DNA of 64,000 nt. Origin: Phymatolithon calcareum. Taxonomy: Eukaryota; Rhodophyta; Florideophyceae; Hapalidiales. The notes beneath the pieces are model-generated. The model worked only from the letters and a program-made list of their open reading frames with translations, ran no database searches and was not told the DNA's origin. Below are positions 9,905 through 20,637 of this stretch, in pieces. The DNA lies in contig OZ345361.1 of NCBI GenBank assembly GCA_977006965.1, forward strand, positions 868,001 through 932,000, given 5' to 3'. A program made the position numbers and the translations under genes. Position 1 is the first letter of the stretch. Each line of letters begins with the position of its first letter.

Positions 9905-12593
9905 GTTACTGTCCTTACTTCGGAAAACTTCAGCCTCTTACACTCGCCACCATTGCCATGAACGTATCACGCGTTCTCCGTCTATGTTATCATGCCTTGT
10001 GATGCGCATCTCAACTCAAAACAGTTGAGCCAGTGCAAATGGGACCTAGTTGTATTGCTTGAGCTCATTTCCTCCATTCTTAACTACGATGACGGTATCA
10101 TTTGCAAGCTGAATAAATTCACATGCTTTATTTCTACGGAACATCCAGTTTAGAATAGCAGCAGACCGGCATTTTAAAATTTCGTACGTCCAAGACCTTT
10201 TGGATCAGCGACTGTTGAGAACAAGTGCGCAATGAGTACTTCACTAAAATTTTACTTCTACGCCCATTCCGTCATGCAAGTATAAATTGGCGTGTACCCG
10301 ACAAAACGAATCAATGGTAATATCTACTATCGCCATGTGTATCCGCGTTTACCGCCGGAGTATGTTCCTGTGCGCGCTATCCTCACCCGAACTGAGCGTC
10401 TGGAAGCTTCCGAGTAACTTGGGCCCAGCCAGTGTGCTGGACGATGGCCTCGAGAGAGATATTGCCGCTACTTGAAACATGTTCGGCAGGAACATACGGG
10501 AGATAGCCATGAGCTTGATATAGGAGAATGGATAGTTCTTGAGTGAAGGAAAATTCGAAAAGCCCCAGGTCGGAAAGGATTTCATTGGCAATGGGAAGAG
10601 ACGGTTCAAAAAGTGATGGAGCTGTTGGCGTAGGGTCAAAGCGCACGTGGACTGAACACTTATCACTTGTGAAGAATAGTAATGGTTTGCACCCACCGCT
10701 CAGCGCGACCCGGGGGTTAATGGAAAGTTGGCGTATTTCCGTCTCTTCCAGCTCGGTTTTTTTAGTGCATCTGAGGGGCTTCTACATCGCACGGGAGACG
10801 ATTTTCCAGTTGTAATTGCATCAACTCCTCTTAGAGAATAGGGATATGAGCGCGCGCGTCCAACGCAAATTTGTTCAACTCCGAGCTTGCCGATTGCGTA
10901 ATGCCCTAAAGTCAGGATGTCATCTGATTTCGTGCAGTCAGTATGATGTCATACTGTATTCCAGAGTGGAGACTGGAACCGGTTCCTGTCACACAGTGCA
11001 TATTTACTGTGGGGTAGAGTACAGTAATACTGCCAGAGGACTCAGGAGAATTTGGTTTTTGTGAATCTGAAGACTTGTCGTTTTTGGTCCTGAACCCAAC
11101 CGCATTAAAGCGGCTGGAGTTAGAATTATGGATCGGAATGACCGGTAAAACTTAGCAGAAAAACAAAGCGAGTCTTAAAATGTAAGTGTCTGTCGAGTGA
11201 GAGCCTCATTGGTCTTACTTTCCAACACAGGTCCATCTCTTCTGTAATATCCGGAAAGAGCGTGGAGAACATAGAACACTCTAAAAGTGAGAAGAATACA
11301 TGGTCTCTGTTCAGCGGCCCGGAGAGCGTCTGGATAGAGAGCCCAACTGGTTGGACCTCCTCTGCCAGTATGACTCAGTCCAGTATTATACATGAGCTAC
11401 TCTGAGTCCACTCTCCAAAATAACTGAATGAGTACTTTTTTGCTTATTTTTGAAACAACTTATGAAACACTGAAATAGCCCATGGTGAGAGTCGTGGCGC
11501 AAATGTAAATCTCGTATCATTTTCACGACACTGAATGCATTGCAAATTGCAATAAGGATTGCCCGAACTCTGAGCCGGATTGAACTACTGGCCGACATTG
11601 ATGGGCGATTTCTGTTGCCGGGTTCATCGTGCGCCCAACTATGAACAATGGACCGTAATGGGCTTCTCCGGTGACGGTGTAGCGTTCGCGTTTGCCGGCA
11701 GGCGATATTGCAAACACCGCAGCGACACTGGAGCAGCGCATGATTCTTGGGTTCAATGAGGACAAGGTCGTCTGTTAGGTAATGCATGCACCCGAGTTGC
11801 ACTCGCCGGTAATGTCACAAACGACCAAGGACAATGCAGAGCGACCACCAGGACCTGGTCCTGTAGGGGCATGGGTGTGAAGCAGATAGTCTAAACACCA
11901 CATTTTCCCTTTACGCCCAGATAAAACAGAAAATCGTGTCAAATCGCCAGAGTCGATATTCAACTTGGATTGAAAATACTTGAACGGTGGAGCGATCCTT
12001 CGGATCCTTTCCGTCCTCCTTCATAGCGTTTAAAACATGCTGTGAGTCATGCTCGGCACGGAGTGGTCAGAAGATCCGTTTGACGACTGCGATATGTTTT
12101 GAATTGCGGATTCTCTCATAATTGAGTCAACTATAACTCTCTCCGCGCCCAGAATTCGAATATAGCACTCAAGTTAACGCACCGTGCGGGAGTCGGGGCC
12201 GAATCGCGGCCCTTTGAGAGCGCCACAGCGCACGGGCACCTACTTCCCGTTCTTGGTGTCGTGCGTCATTTATGTGCATGAGAGAAAGGCAGATTTTTAT
12301 TTAAATGTTACCACGAATCTGCCATATATGTGCATGGAAGCTTCGAATGCAAATACGCAATAACTAGCGATCCAATTCAAAATTGGATTTATTTTTGACC
12401 TTTGAGAAGCTCTATACATATTATACAGAGAGATGCAGTATGCCACGCGCGACTGACATTAAAATGTGGCGTATTTCGACAAGGGAGCTGGGCTCAGGCA
12501 GCGTGTCGATGGTCTCATCAGAAAACCATAAGATGATTCTCGCGGTCAGCACTACTGTGCTTCCCAGTCAACTCTTCAGTACACCTTTCGGTA
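9905..12593. other. Intergenic, no recognised gene
   Basis: Several ORFs of 60-140 codons occur on both strands (for example 10383-10646 minus and 11523-11765 minus). None shows a domain, a conserved partner elsewhere in the window, or a better neighbour context than chance. I found no target duplications or long inverted repeats here. 12170-12215 resembles 6070-6115. Confidence 0.5.
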
Positions 12594-12735
12594 TCACCAA
12601 CCAGGGGTTGCGCCAATTCCATTGTTTGCGATTGCAGTCCAGGATGAAATTCATCAATTGAATTGCTCAGTTTTGTTTGCAGCAATTCGCATTGCAATGT
12701 GAAGGCTTCGCACAATATAGACATCAATACTTTAT

Positions 12736-13695
12736 TCAAGCAAGTTCACCTAGCTGCATGTAATCTTCATCTTCTTCGATAGCCCTCTCGACACGTTGGT
12801 TGACAGTCGTAGACATAGCCTGATTCACGGTTTGCTCATCCCAGTAGGAGCGGTTGACTTTCAGAAAAAGTATCGCCTCAAAGACAATAGGACATATTCC
12901 CTTCCTATGGTCTTGTAGAATATACTTCGCCATAGACCAAAGTCGCTTCACCTCAGCAACGGACCCCAGTATAAATTGGGTGTTTATGTATTCCTTCAAC
13001 CCCGCGCTTCTGGTGTTTTTCTTCCGTTTCGTCAGTCTGTCGGCCATACTCATCGGTTCGTGCACATCAATCTCAGCATCCTGTTCCGTTCGTCTTTGTA
13101 ATAGCCTCTTGCACCTCTCTTTCTCAACGCTTGACATGCTGTTCGTCTCCCCACGTTATATTTTCACCACTCCTGACTCAAATGAAGCATCTTGCACGAT
13201 TTGAGAAGTCGGGGAGATATAGTAATCACCCATCTGGCATTGACACAATCCTGATTCCGGAATGGATTGGAGAGAATCAATTCCATCTAGTAACTCATCC
13301 AAAGCCATACGTGCAGCTGATAGTGTTAGACCCCTCTTTTGCAGCTCCATGGTCACCGTGTTGATCTCACCCAGCTGGTCAGCAAACTTAGCAACTCTAA
13401 TCTTGAACGCGCTCCTTCGATGGATTACTAGGTCAGCATCTTCTGCATCCGCTGTTGCAATTAACGCACTTCTGATACGATTGAACCGTTGAATCATGCG
13501 ATACGTTGTAGAACATCGGGTTGCATTGTTCATAACTGGACTGAGATTACATAAATTGCGGCGAATCGCCCGGTTTTTTTTGTCTCATCCGGAATGTTCT
13601 CATAGGCCCATCGTTGAAACCGTTTGGAGTCCAACAGCTCAATCTCGTCTTTATTTAACACAGAGAGAAGTAGCCATGGCCCACGTTTCATAGGT
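12736..13695 (-). pseudogene. hAT transposase, C-terminal half, broken
   Basis: Reading leftward, LLSVLNKDEIELLDSKRF and RWAYENIPDETKK are followed, after a frame change at an A8 run near 13574, by RNLCNLSPVMNNATRCSTTY. That is the NxTRWxSTY-like segment typical of hAT transposases. Then come EVKRLWSMAKYI and CPIVFEAILFLKVNRSYWDE, the hAT C-terminal dimerisation region. A single TAA at 13158-13156 splits the frame; both halves are in the same register. The end is EDYMQLGELA at 12736. The N-terminal BED finger and first catalytic part are absent, consistent with internal deletion. It cannot make active transposase but retains a recognisable dimerisation domain. Confidence 0.85.
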
Positions 13696-13713
13696 GTTTT
13701 GATGGCATACAGA

Positions 13714-13876
13714 ACGTACTTTGGGTATTACTATAACAAAGTCCACGTACTGATCATAAGGTGAGTACGTTGATTCTTGCATCCGATTAATGTGCTGTGT
13801 CTAATTCTCATCTACGTACTCTGGGTATTACTAGAACAAAGACCACGTACTGAACATGAGGTGAGTACGTTGATTC
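13714..13876. repeat. Two 63-bp direct repeats at exactly 100-bp spacing
   Basis: 13714-13776 and 13814-13876 match at most positions, starting ACGTACT and ending GTGAGTACGTTGATTC. They lie inside the hAT element near its right terminus, followed by a C14 run at 13897-13910. Each unit also contains TACGTACT-like short inverted repeats. They could be subterminal transposase-binding repeats, though two copies are few. Confidence 0.85.
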
Positions 13877-15154
13877 CCTCAACATTCTGCTTTACTCCCC
13901 CCCCCCCCCCATAACATTCCCCTGGTCTAATGTTCATCTACTACGATCCTCAGTATTAGGTGCGACCAATTCGAATTGCAATTCAGTTCAAAGAACCAAT
14001 TTGGGTGGAATTGGGAAAAATTGCAATTAAATTGATAGCAATGGAATTGGCGCAACCCCTGTCACCAACGGCCTGAGCTCGTCTTAGCGAGATGGCTGCT
14101 GGAGGTTTCACGACGACGCATCCACTCCGACTGGAAGATATCCGCATCCCCAATGGCTGCGAGAGGCGCGCAGTAGCTGCTGTTCTGTTGGGTAACACGC
14201 CATCTCCCACACATGCTCCGTAATTGACTACGCATCGCCACCGCTTGCAATAGTGCTGAGAAAACCGGTGAACTCCCACTCCGTTGTGGACGGTATAAAA
14301 CCCAATATCCAAGGACTCTGAGTACTCTACGAACAGCTCCCTCCACCGGCACAACCGATGTACTTCTCTGTGAAGAGCAGCCGTACACCAACGATTTTGA
14401 TTACCAATCTTTGTCCAAGCATTGCAACGCGAACACCGCGGTCGCCGCCCCATGTGGAAGGCAAGTACCTAAAAACGATTGCAATCATCCATCTTTTTCC
14501 TTCTCGACTCTGACGTCTCGTTTACAAAACCCCCTCTGTTATATCACCCCGTACGCTTTGCGTTGCACTGATCGCATCGTAAACCGCCGTGGTACCAATT
14601 GAGCGACACAGAAGCGCCACGGGCAAGAAAGAGGTAATCGTCGAAAACCAAGCAGTAGTTGGTTCCAGAAAAATGAGCAGTGTATAAGGTGGAAAAAGAG
14701 AGATGCAAGCGTTCGGCGCACAGCGACACGGCCTCGATGACGATTGCGACCACCCAACGACTTGAAGGGAGAATCCACTATTAAGCAAAAGAAATGTTCG
14801 GATCGAGCAGTCAAGAGTCTTGAATTCTCGTGACAAGGTTTTTGCTGAAACTTTGATGGACGGTCGAGATGGATGGATGATGGAACTGTTGACTATGCAA
14901 ACATGCAGAAGATGGCGGTGCACCGTTAGAAATTTCATAATAGCCACATTCCTACCATATTCTCCATAGTGAAACCATGCATCGGCTCGAGTTCACGGAG
15001 CGATTTTCCAAAATAAGACTTTCGAGATAAATAAGAGCTAATTGACGGATATTCTCAGAGATGTACGAGAGTCGAACGAGCTCGTCGTCGCTCACGGCAC
15101 AGGGGCACAGCGAACGATGTAATTTTTCACTCACTGACGGAAGGGAAACTGTCA

Positions 15155-15559
15155 TCAGACTATCTCGGTTGCTTTCGTCAATACCGCTGTGGTCGCCAAG
15201 GCGAATGTTGGAAGTACTAATTCACTGCACCTGGAGGTATTGGTACAAATTGAGAGATTTTTGTAGTTGCCTTCTTTTTCTGCACACCTGAGCATCAAGT
15301 GCAATCCTGGACTGTCACATGGCTCAATGGAAACGATTCCCGTGAAGTGCGTACTAGAGATCGATACTCCGGGATCGTTGTCTTCCAAAAATGTTGCTCC
15401 CCCTTCTTCATTGTGGTGATAGATTTCTTCGCCAGTACTTAAGTGGAATGAATCTTCTTTGCAGATTTTCCCCTTTTGCATCGGGCCAACACGCTTATCG
15501 CGACCAAGAGAACTTATCCAGGGAACATGCAGCAGAAAGTGAAGACACCACCTGTGCAA
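15155..15559 (-). CDS. Hypothetical protein, doubtful
   Basis: A 134-codon frame on the minus strand with balanced composition (HLSTGEEIYHHNEEGG, GVSISSTHFTGIVSIEP) that reads more like protein than its neighbours do. A second frame, 14952-15155, begins where it stops, which could mean a frameshift or an intron. I recognise no domain. It may be an exon of an unidentified gene or a chance ORF. Confidence 0.22.
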   Translation of the reverse strand: MHRWCLHFLLHVPWISSLGRDKRVGPMQKGKICKEDSFHLSTGEEIYHHNEEGGATFLEDNDPGVSISSTHFTGIVSIEPCDSPGLHLMLRCAEKEGNYKNLSICTNTSRCSELVLPTFALATTAVLTKATEIV

Positions 15560-16551
15560 TTTGCCAATAATGACAAGGTTTTGTTTTCAATTTTTAGGGA
15601 AGCAAAGAGGTTGTGCAAACCCTTGCTTTCGCGCCGACTGCGATTCTTTTCGCGTTGCTATGTTTTTCCCGGGTACGACAGCAAATGCAAGCTTGTGCTT
15701 TTCGCGATTGATTGCACGACACGAAATTTTGATCGCGATAAACGTGGAATACTGAATCAGAGGCACGTGACTCTAGTTGCCTTCTCTCGGTAATCCGTTG
15801 GGCCACAGGCGGAACGTGTCACATACTATTTTAGAACTTTTGTTTTTCTATTTGCTAGTAAGATAGCTTGTCACATCCTTTTAGTGCAGGAAGGCAGAGG
15901 TTTCTGGACATCGTGATTGCTTGGATACTACAGGCACCAAGCCAGTGAGTCCCTTCGACCTCGCCGAGTTAGAGACTTTCCATCCCTTCCTGATCGCTTC
16001 TCGTTCGCCGTAACACCATTTCGGCGAGATTCTAGCACCAGATCCATCCATCTCTCTTCGTGCGCTTGCCTCAGTATCGACGGTACTTCCAAGGTTGCCG
16101 CCTTAAAGACAACGCCGATTTTGTCCGTCTTTTCTGGCGCTCACAGCACTTCGCCGCACAAGTCCGGTGTAAAGTCGCTTGGATTAACGCTTTGAACACC
16201 TGCGTTGTTCCGTTTAGGTACAAAAACCGACGCTGGCGGCCCATTCAACGTCGCCATCATCCAACTTCGCCGATATCGCTCTTCGCTTCGCACCTTTCCT
16301 TCTTTTCGTCTCTTTCACCGTCCATCTCATGCGTCATCTGGACGCCGCTTTCTATCACTCCCCCTTTTCCTCTCTTCTTTTGTCGGTTTCTCTTTCTCTC
16401 TCTTTTTTTCCTCATGTCAGTCACACACTGTTTATGTTTTTCCCACACTTTTTCTCTCCTCCGGTTTTTTTGACCATTGTGACGTCGCGTTCTTGTGCAC
16501 CTGGCACTACACGTTCCTTTTCGAATTCATCGCAAATGTTTGAAATGCTTT

Positions 16552-16623
16552 TCAAGTCAAGTATCCGGAGATGGCCACGAAATACAGCAATATTACGCGG
16601 CCACCTCTGAATTGTTGATTTGA
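16552..16623. repeat. Imperfect 72-bp palindrome
   Basis: TCAAGTCAAGTATCCGGAGA at the left is the approximate inverse of the right arm ending TTGTTGATTTGA, with GGCCAC / GTGGCC-type agreement inside. Because of this symmetry both strands read a very similar short peptide around RWPRN and RGHL. It is probably an old inverted duplication. Confidence 0.7.
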
Positions 16624-16984
16624 GATGAAGTGGCAAGGAAACACGGCTAACAAGAGTCGTCTTACGCGCATACTGGTAAAAGTTTAGCAAACGGAGGTAG
16701 TACTTGGGATGGTCAAGGGCTTGAAGGAATGGCAACTGGGGAGAGCATCTTTCCGATAACTGCAACAGTGTTTCCAGCGTCCACGTTGGCCAGGCTAGCA
16801 GCGCTGAACGCAAAGCACCAATGCTGAAAGCGTGGTAAATATGGACTTTGGAAAATGGATGGTTGAACGGATTGTCAGATCCTCAGTAGTGGGCTAGATA
16901 GTCAGTAGAGAGCCATATTCTGCCCTCTCCAGCCACATGTATGATCGATAACCCACTATACGAACTACCGCTCTCATCTAAGTA

Positions 16985-17645
16985 AAACCCTACTGTAGTC
17001 ATCCTTCAGTGCTAACACGGATGCAACACGAGGCCGTCGTGCATACGAATATACTGAAGGAAGCGGGGCTTCCAGATTATTCTCCTGACATATTGTCTGA
17101 CAGGATTGCAGACTGTCTGAAGGTCTTTCAATTGGTCTTTTGGTGAGGGAGAAGAAGCCACTGGGCAGCGTTTTGCAAAAGTTAACGCAGCTTTGCCGTG
17201 AGCTGGAGGCAGGCAGTATCCCCAAGACTCTTGTGCATGAAAATCTGACCTTCTATACTCTCCTAGCTCGCACTGACTTCGACAAAGATAAAGGGCTGAT
17301 CCTGTTTGACTGGCAGAATTCGAGTCGATCACATCCCTTCTGTGAATTGTTCCTAATTCATGGAGAATGGTGACACGAGGCTGTGGATTCGTACTTGAGC
17401 CCTTGGGAAGATCTTTCCAGAAAGGATGATAGCTCGAAAACCCTCACCATAGTTTGCGCTCTTGGATAATTCATTCGCATAGACGTGACACTCAGGCTCG
17501 GTGCAATGTAAGGGCAAATGAAAGTGCAGATTGATGGCGGTTGTTTTTGAGGGACGCTCCATGGGTCTTCTCGAATCTTCGTGTCGAGCTCCCGAGATTA
17601 CATCCGATCTGTTGAGGTTCTGAAATCAGGGAAGAGGTACATGGC
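16985..17645 (+). pseudogene. Phosphotransferase (APH/choline-kinase-like) relic, copy 1
   Basis: The frame around 17140-17373 gives LTQLCRELEAGSIPKTLVHENLTFYTLL, then KGLILFDWQNSSRSHPFCELFLI. The order TLVHxxL, ~20 residues, LxDWQxxxxxxPxCELF matches the catalytic and metal-binding loops of aminoglycoside-phosphotransferase-fold kinases (HGDxxxxN then DWE/Q). The canonical Asp of HGD reads Asn here. Later segments (VDSYLSPWEDL, TLTIVCALG) match copy 2 at 43540-43640. Stops and frameshifts interrupt it, so it is a pseudogene. Its substrate cannot be inferred. Two LINE insertions follow within the same host block. Confidence 0.5.
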
Positions 17646-17772
17646 GATAGGCGTGAGGGGTTCACATCCCATATCTCATTCGCGGAGCACCGTGTTTAAC
17701 TCCTGGTCACGCAGATTCGTGCTGATTGTTTTTACAGCTTAGCCCCGGCTTCGCGGGGTGATGTCAAGAGCT

Positions 17773-18322
17773 TTTTTTTTTGAATTTTGAATTTATTAAA
17801 CGCCCTCAGAAACACTCATAAGACTGTAAGGGAGATGCGTTTCAGATGCTACTATCTTGGTAGCTCCGTTAAAGCCCGCAAAAGCTCGTTGCTATCGTCG
17901 TAGCCCTAGCTGCAAAATCCCTCCTCCAGAGAAGGTGGAGGGAAAAGCTTAGAGTCCACTTGTCCTGTTCGTAGGAAACTCAGCGTCGCCGTTCTATTTT
18001 GTCTTGGTCTATTCCATGTCGTCATAAAAGACGATTGTGAGGAATAGTACTTTGTCAAGTGCCTTTTCAGTCTCACTAGTCTCCTCTTCTGTTAGTCGAT
18101 ATCTTTCAAGGTACACTTCGAGCTTGTTCATGAGAGTTGGTACGATTTCACCGAATTTGTCTTCCAGAAGTGTGGTACTCAATGGGGGAAAACGTCCGAA
18201 TGCCCACTTAATCGCCAATTGCGGTGACGTGCTTTCGGTAGTCTGATGATGGCGGGAGTAGACCCGGGAATATCATAAGGAATATTCCTCTTTCTGCTCG
18301 CCTCCAAGCCTTCTCCTTCGTC
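17773..18322 (-). mobile_element. 5'-truncated LINE, family X, 13-bp TSD
   Basis: Flanked by GATGTCAAGAGCT at 17760-17772 and 18323-18335. The minus strand encodes only the ORF2 C-terminus (AIKWAFGRFPPLSTTLLEDK ... EKALDKVLFL, 18009-18218). After it come the 3' stem AAACGC ... GCGTTT and an A-rich tail that appears as a T-run at 17773. The FGRFP motif matches the other LINE families. The empty site is visible in the paralogous block near 43915. Confidence 0.9.
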
Positions 18323-18610
18323 GATGTCAAGAGCTGCTCGGTGTGAGACGATTTTCAATCACCGCACAGCCTGGTAACTTCCCGCCGATCCCGGTCGCAA
18401 ATTATTTCTCTTCGTTCGTGTGTAATGCTGGACGCATCCGTTTATCTCGATCCACAAGCTGAGTATCACGTCGCACACGGTGAAGTATGTTCAGCGTCGC
18501 GTCGCGTGCTATCCTTCTTGAGAGACGACTGGAACAACGCAACGATGCCGATCACCAGTGAGTGACCGCCAGTTTTGAGAACCCGGAGGAACCGTAATGA
18601 GTACGCCGTG

Positions 18611-19625
18611 CCAGTTTTTTCTAAGTTTATTAAAAAGCCCCGCATACTTCCGAAGATATGGGCAGGGTTTCCTCAGATGCTAGCTATCGTTGTGCAGCTC
18701 ACGAAACGCCCACCGGAGTGGCGGACGGAAAACTTAGGATCCAAGGTAATCGTATCAGTCATCTTCGGGATTGTTGTGGCTTGGGGTCAACCGCTTTTTG
18801 TCTTGCCTTCAGCGCGTCAATACAGGCCTTCTTCGTTCTCCATGTTTTTTTTGAATTTATTAAACGCCCTCAGAAACACTCATAAGACTGTAAGGGAGAT
18901 GCGTTCGTTCTCCATGTGTTCTATGTGTGTCTTTCTAAATAGTAAGAGCTCATCTAGCGCATTTCTGTTTCCAGTCTTTTTTCTCCTTCGAGGTCATCCC
19001 TGCTAGCGTCCGTTCAAAGGTCTCCATATGCTCTCTAGCTCTGGTGTGGAATTCTTCAGCCATACTTGCTGTTGACACCTATGGGAATCTCTCACAGGCA
19101 TACTGCAGCGCGAGTAGCGGCAGCACAGTTGCCTGTGCCTCACCTTGGGGAACTTGAGGATTGCTGTCAATTCTCTTGTCTTTTCGTATGGAATCTTCCT
19201 TTTCCGCTTCGATATAAGGCGGTCTCTTTTCATTGCCAGAAATTTGGATCGAAGCGTTTGTCAGGAATTGTTTGTTTGGATATGCTCTCTTCAGCTTCAC
19301 CAAACGGCTGCCCGGTCTCCATCGCGACGATATCTTCCCTTGTGTACTGCCATTCATGGTTGTTTCTGCTTTCAGGAGCGTCATTTAAATACATAAGTTC
19401 CTCCGCCTTGGTTCTTCTCAGAGTTTTGAAGGCCAATATATCTCGTCGATGAGGGGCAATTTGGATCCGCGCAGTGGACGAAGCGTATACGTCCTTCCTC
19501 GGACCAATGGCCTGAATAGTTGATTAAAGAATGTTAGTTCTACTTCCTTGACTTCCTTTTGCACGTCTTCTGTCCAGGGTGTTAAGTGCATTGCATACTC
19601 CCAGCGCGGCTGTACTAGCGCCTTG
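18611..19625 (-). mobile_element. 5'-truncated family-A-like LINE, with a nested 59-bp LINE tail
   Basis: The minus strand carries degenerate C-terminal ORF2 sequence related to the left-edge element (NNHEWQYTREDIVAMETG; KRKRKIPYEKTRELTAILKF), ending in the 3' stem-loop CCCTGC ... GCGGGGCTTT and an A-rich tail. ACGCCGTG occurs at 18603-18610 and 19626-19633, a short likely TSD. The paralogous block at 44140-44170 reads straight across this point. Several frameshifts make it non-coding. Confidence 0.78.
18845..18903 (-). mobile_element. 59-bp LINE insertion consisting of the 3' stem-loop and tail
   Basis: TTCGTTCTCCATG is duplicated exactly at 18832-18844 and 18904-18916. Between the copies lies only the family-X 3' end: on the minus strand, CGC, the loop with TACAGTCTTATGAGTGT, GAGGGCGTTT, AATAAATT and A8. 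It is inserted inside the family-A-like LINE. This defines the minimal 3' unit that target-primed reverse transcription has left here. Confidence 0.92.
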
Positions 19626-19678
19626 ACGCCGTGGTAGTGTACGCTTCGAAGTTCCTTCTACTTGAGTGAAACAGTTCA

Positions 19679-19999
19679 ATGAAGATTAAGAGCACTTCCC
19701 TCTGCAGTGCCGCTTCCGAATCCCTGTGGTCTATCTACATTCAGTGGAGGAAGGGAAATATGAACCTTATTGCCTACTACGACAATTTTCGCATTAGGCA
19801 TCGCATAGCTTTCGACGAAATGTACAAAAGTCTTTCAACCAAGCTCGTGGACGACGTGGTTGAAGCAATCCGTGCAATCTGGGATGTTTGGGCTATTCTC
19901 CGGCGCCAGCGGCTCATAATTTGCGACAAACTTTTATCGCAGTTGGTCCATCATAGCCACGGTCTTTGTGGGAAAATCAATACTGAGTGGGTACTTTAG
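19679..19999 (+). CDS. Hypothetical host protein fragment with a paralog at 49307
   Basis: The 106-codon frame FRIRHRIAFDEMYKSLSTKL ... DDVVEAIRAIWDVWAILRRQRLII is paralogous to a broken frame at 49430-49560 (RYNIALVENRKALPTEDVHD, IVQEFCAIGVFLVVIRHRRLI). The pattern of similarity favours this frame over the others, so it was once coding. It lies downstream of the kinase-like relic in both places and may be part of the same ancient gene. I recognise no domain. The true start is probably upstream, lost to the LINE insertion. Confidence 0.4.
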   Translation: MKIKSTSLCSAASESLWSIYIQWRKGNMNLIAYYDNFRIRHRIAFDEMYKSLSTKLVDDVVEAIRAIWDVWAILRRQRLIICDKLLSQLVHHSHGLCGKINTEWVL

Positions 20000-20480
20000 T
20001 ATCACAGCGGTAATTGATATAGTTTTCTGAGTCGAGAACGGTTGCGCTGGGGAATACCAGCGCGAAGAAATGAACAACAGCTGGAATGTGCCTCAAGGAA
20101 CCAGCAGAACCTGTCGCGGTGATATGCTGTGCGCGATAAAAGCCGTTGGTTTGTTTCTCCGGTCACTCCTAAGAGAAGAAACTGGGGGAAAACGGAGTGG
20201 AAGGCCTTGACAATCGTAGAATGGTACGTGATGATGATGGTGCTGAGCTGGAGTTAGAGTCTGCAAGGGTAGGCTAAGCCAAATACCACAGTCGTAGTTA
20301 AGAAGTCTCGAGTTTGTTCGCCCACGAGGGATCGCGTTTGGGAAAAGCAAATCACAGCTCTGCACTCTCAGATGTCATGCGAACATTGTTCGCATGGCAT
20401 CCCATCTTTTAGGAAGCAAGCGGCTTGGGGGATTTTAACATTAATTGTGCTCTTTGCTCTACAACGCATTTATCATCATT
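20000..20480. other. No gene recognised
   Basis: Host-like sequence after the hypothetical frame. 20093-20365 is open on the minus strand without any recognisable feature. Near 20003-20040 a short segment resembles the LINE C-terminal coding region (ITAVI-like). Confidence 0.4.
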
Positions 20481-20600
20481 GTAGATGGGCCCCGATGTGG
20501 AAGATGAGTGCAAACGACTCAAATGTGCACTTTCTGGTAGAGAATTAAGAATCAAGGAGGTCATTCAGTCATTTTTCCTTTTCGCTTAATGGGGCTAGCA
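20480..20600 (+). mobile_element. LINE fragment, relative of the 44207 family (C-terminus)
   Basis: The plus strand reads VEDECKRLKCALSGRELRIKEVI, close to IEFECKRLTGALVGRELRIKNVL at the C-terminus of the 44284-47295 ORF2. A similar stretch occurs at 30590-30660. The matching 3' tail may continue at 21282-21440 (GAGGCCTTGGGAGCTTTTAAAT), implying that the minus-strand LINE piece between them is nested in it. No clear TSD is visible. Confidence 0.6.
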
Positions 20601-20637
20601 GCGGCAATGTGGAGTTTGGTGATCAAACTTATTTTTT

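Larger units (their letters stand above)
12602..14061. mobile_element. hAT DNA transposon with perfect TIRs and 8-bp TSD
   Basis: The element begins CAGGGGTTGCGCCAATTCCA at 12602 and ends with the exact inverse at 14061; the terminal repeat is 23 bp and perfect. It is flanked by TCACCAAC at 12594-12601 and 14062-14069. The 5'-CAGGG terminus and 8-bp target duplication are hAT hallmarks, and the interior encodes a hAT transposase C-terminus on the minus strand. At 1460 bp it is internally shortened compared with a full hAT. Subterminal zones are rich in ATTGCAAT-type motifs. A 63-bp direct repeat pair and a C14 tract lie near the right end. Confidence 0.95.
14070..16984. other. Mostly unassigned sequence between the hAT element and the kinase-like relic
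   Basis: No recognisable gene. 15900-16000 is paralogous to about 29600-29880 (shared TGATTGCTTRGATACTACA and GAGTCCCTTC stretches). 16290-16450 is strongly pyrimidine-rich. A minus ORF at 16421-16813 has leucine-rich composition but no family match. The small hypothetical frame at 15155-15559 is listed separately. Confidence 0.45.

Noticed and set aside
13709-13880. CRISPR-like repeat pair
   Set aside because: Only two imperfect 63-bp units inside a hAT element in a eukaryotic genome.
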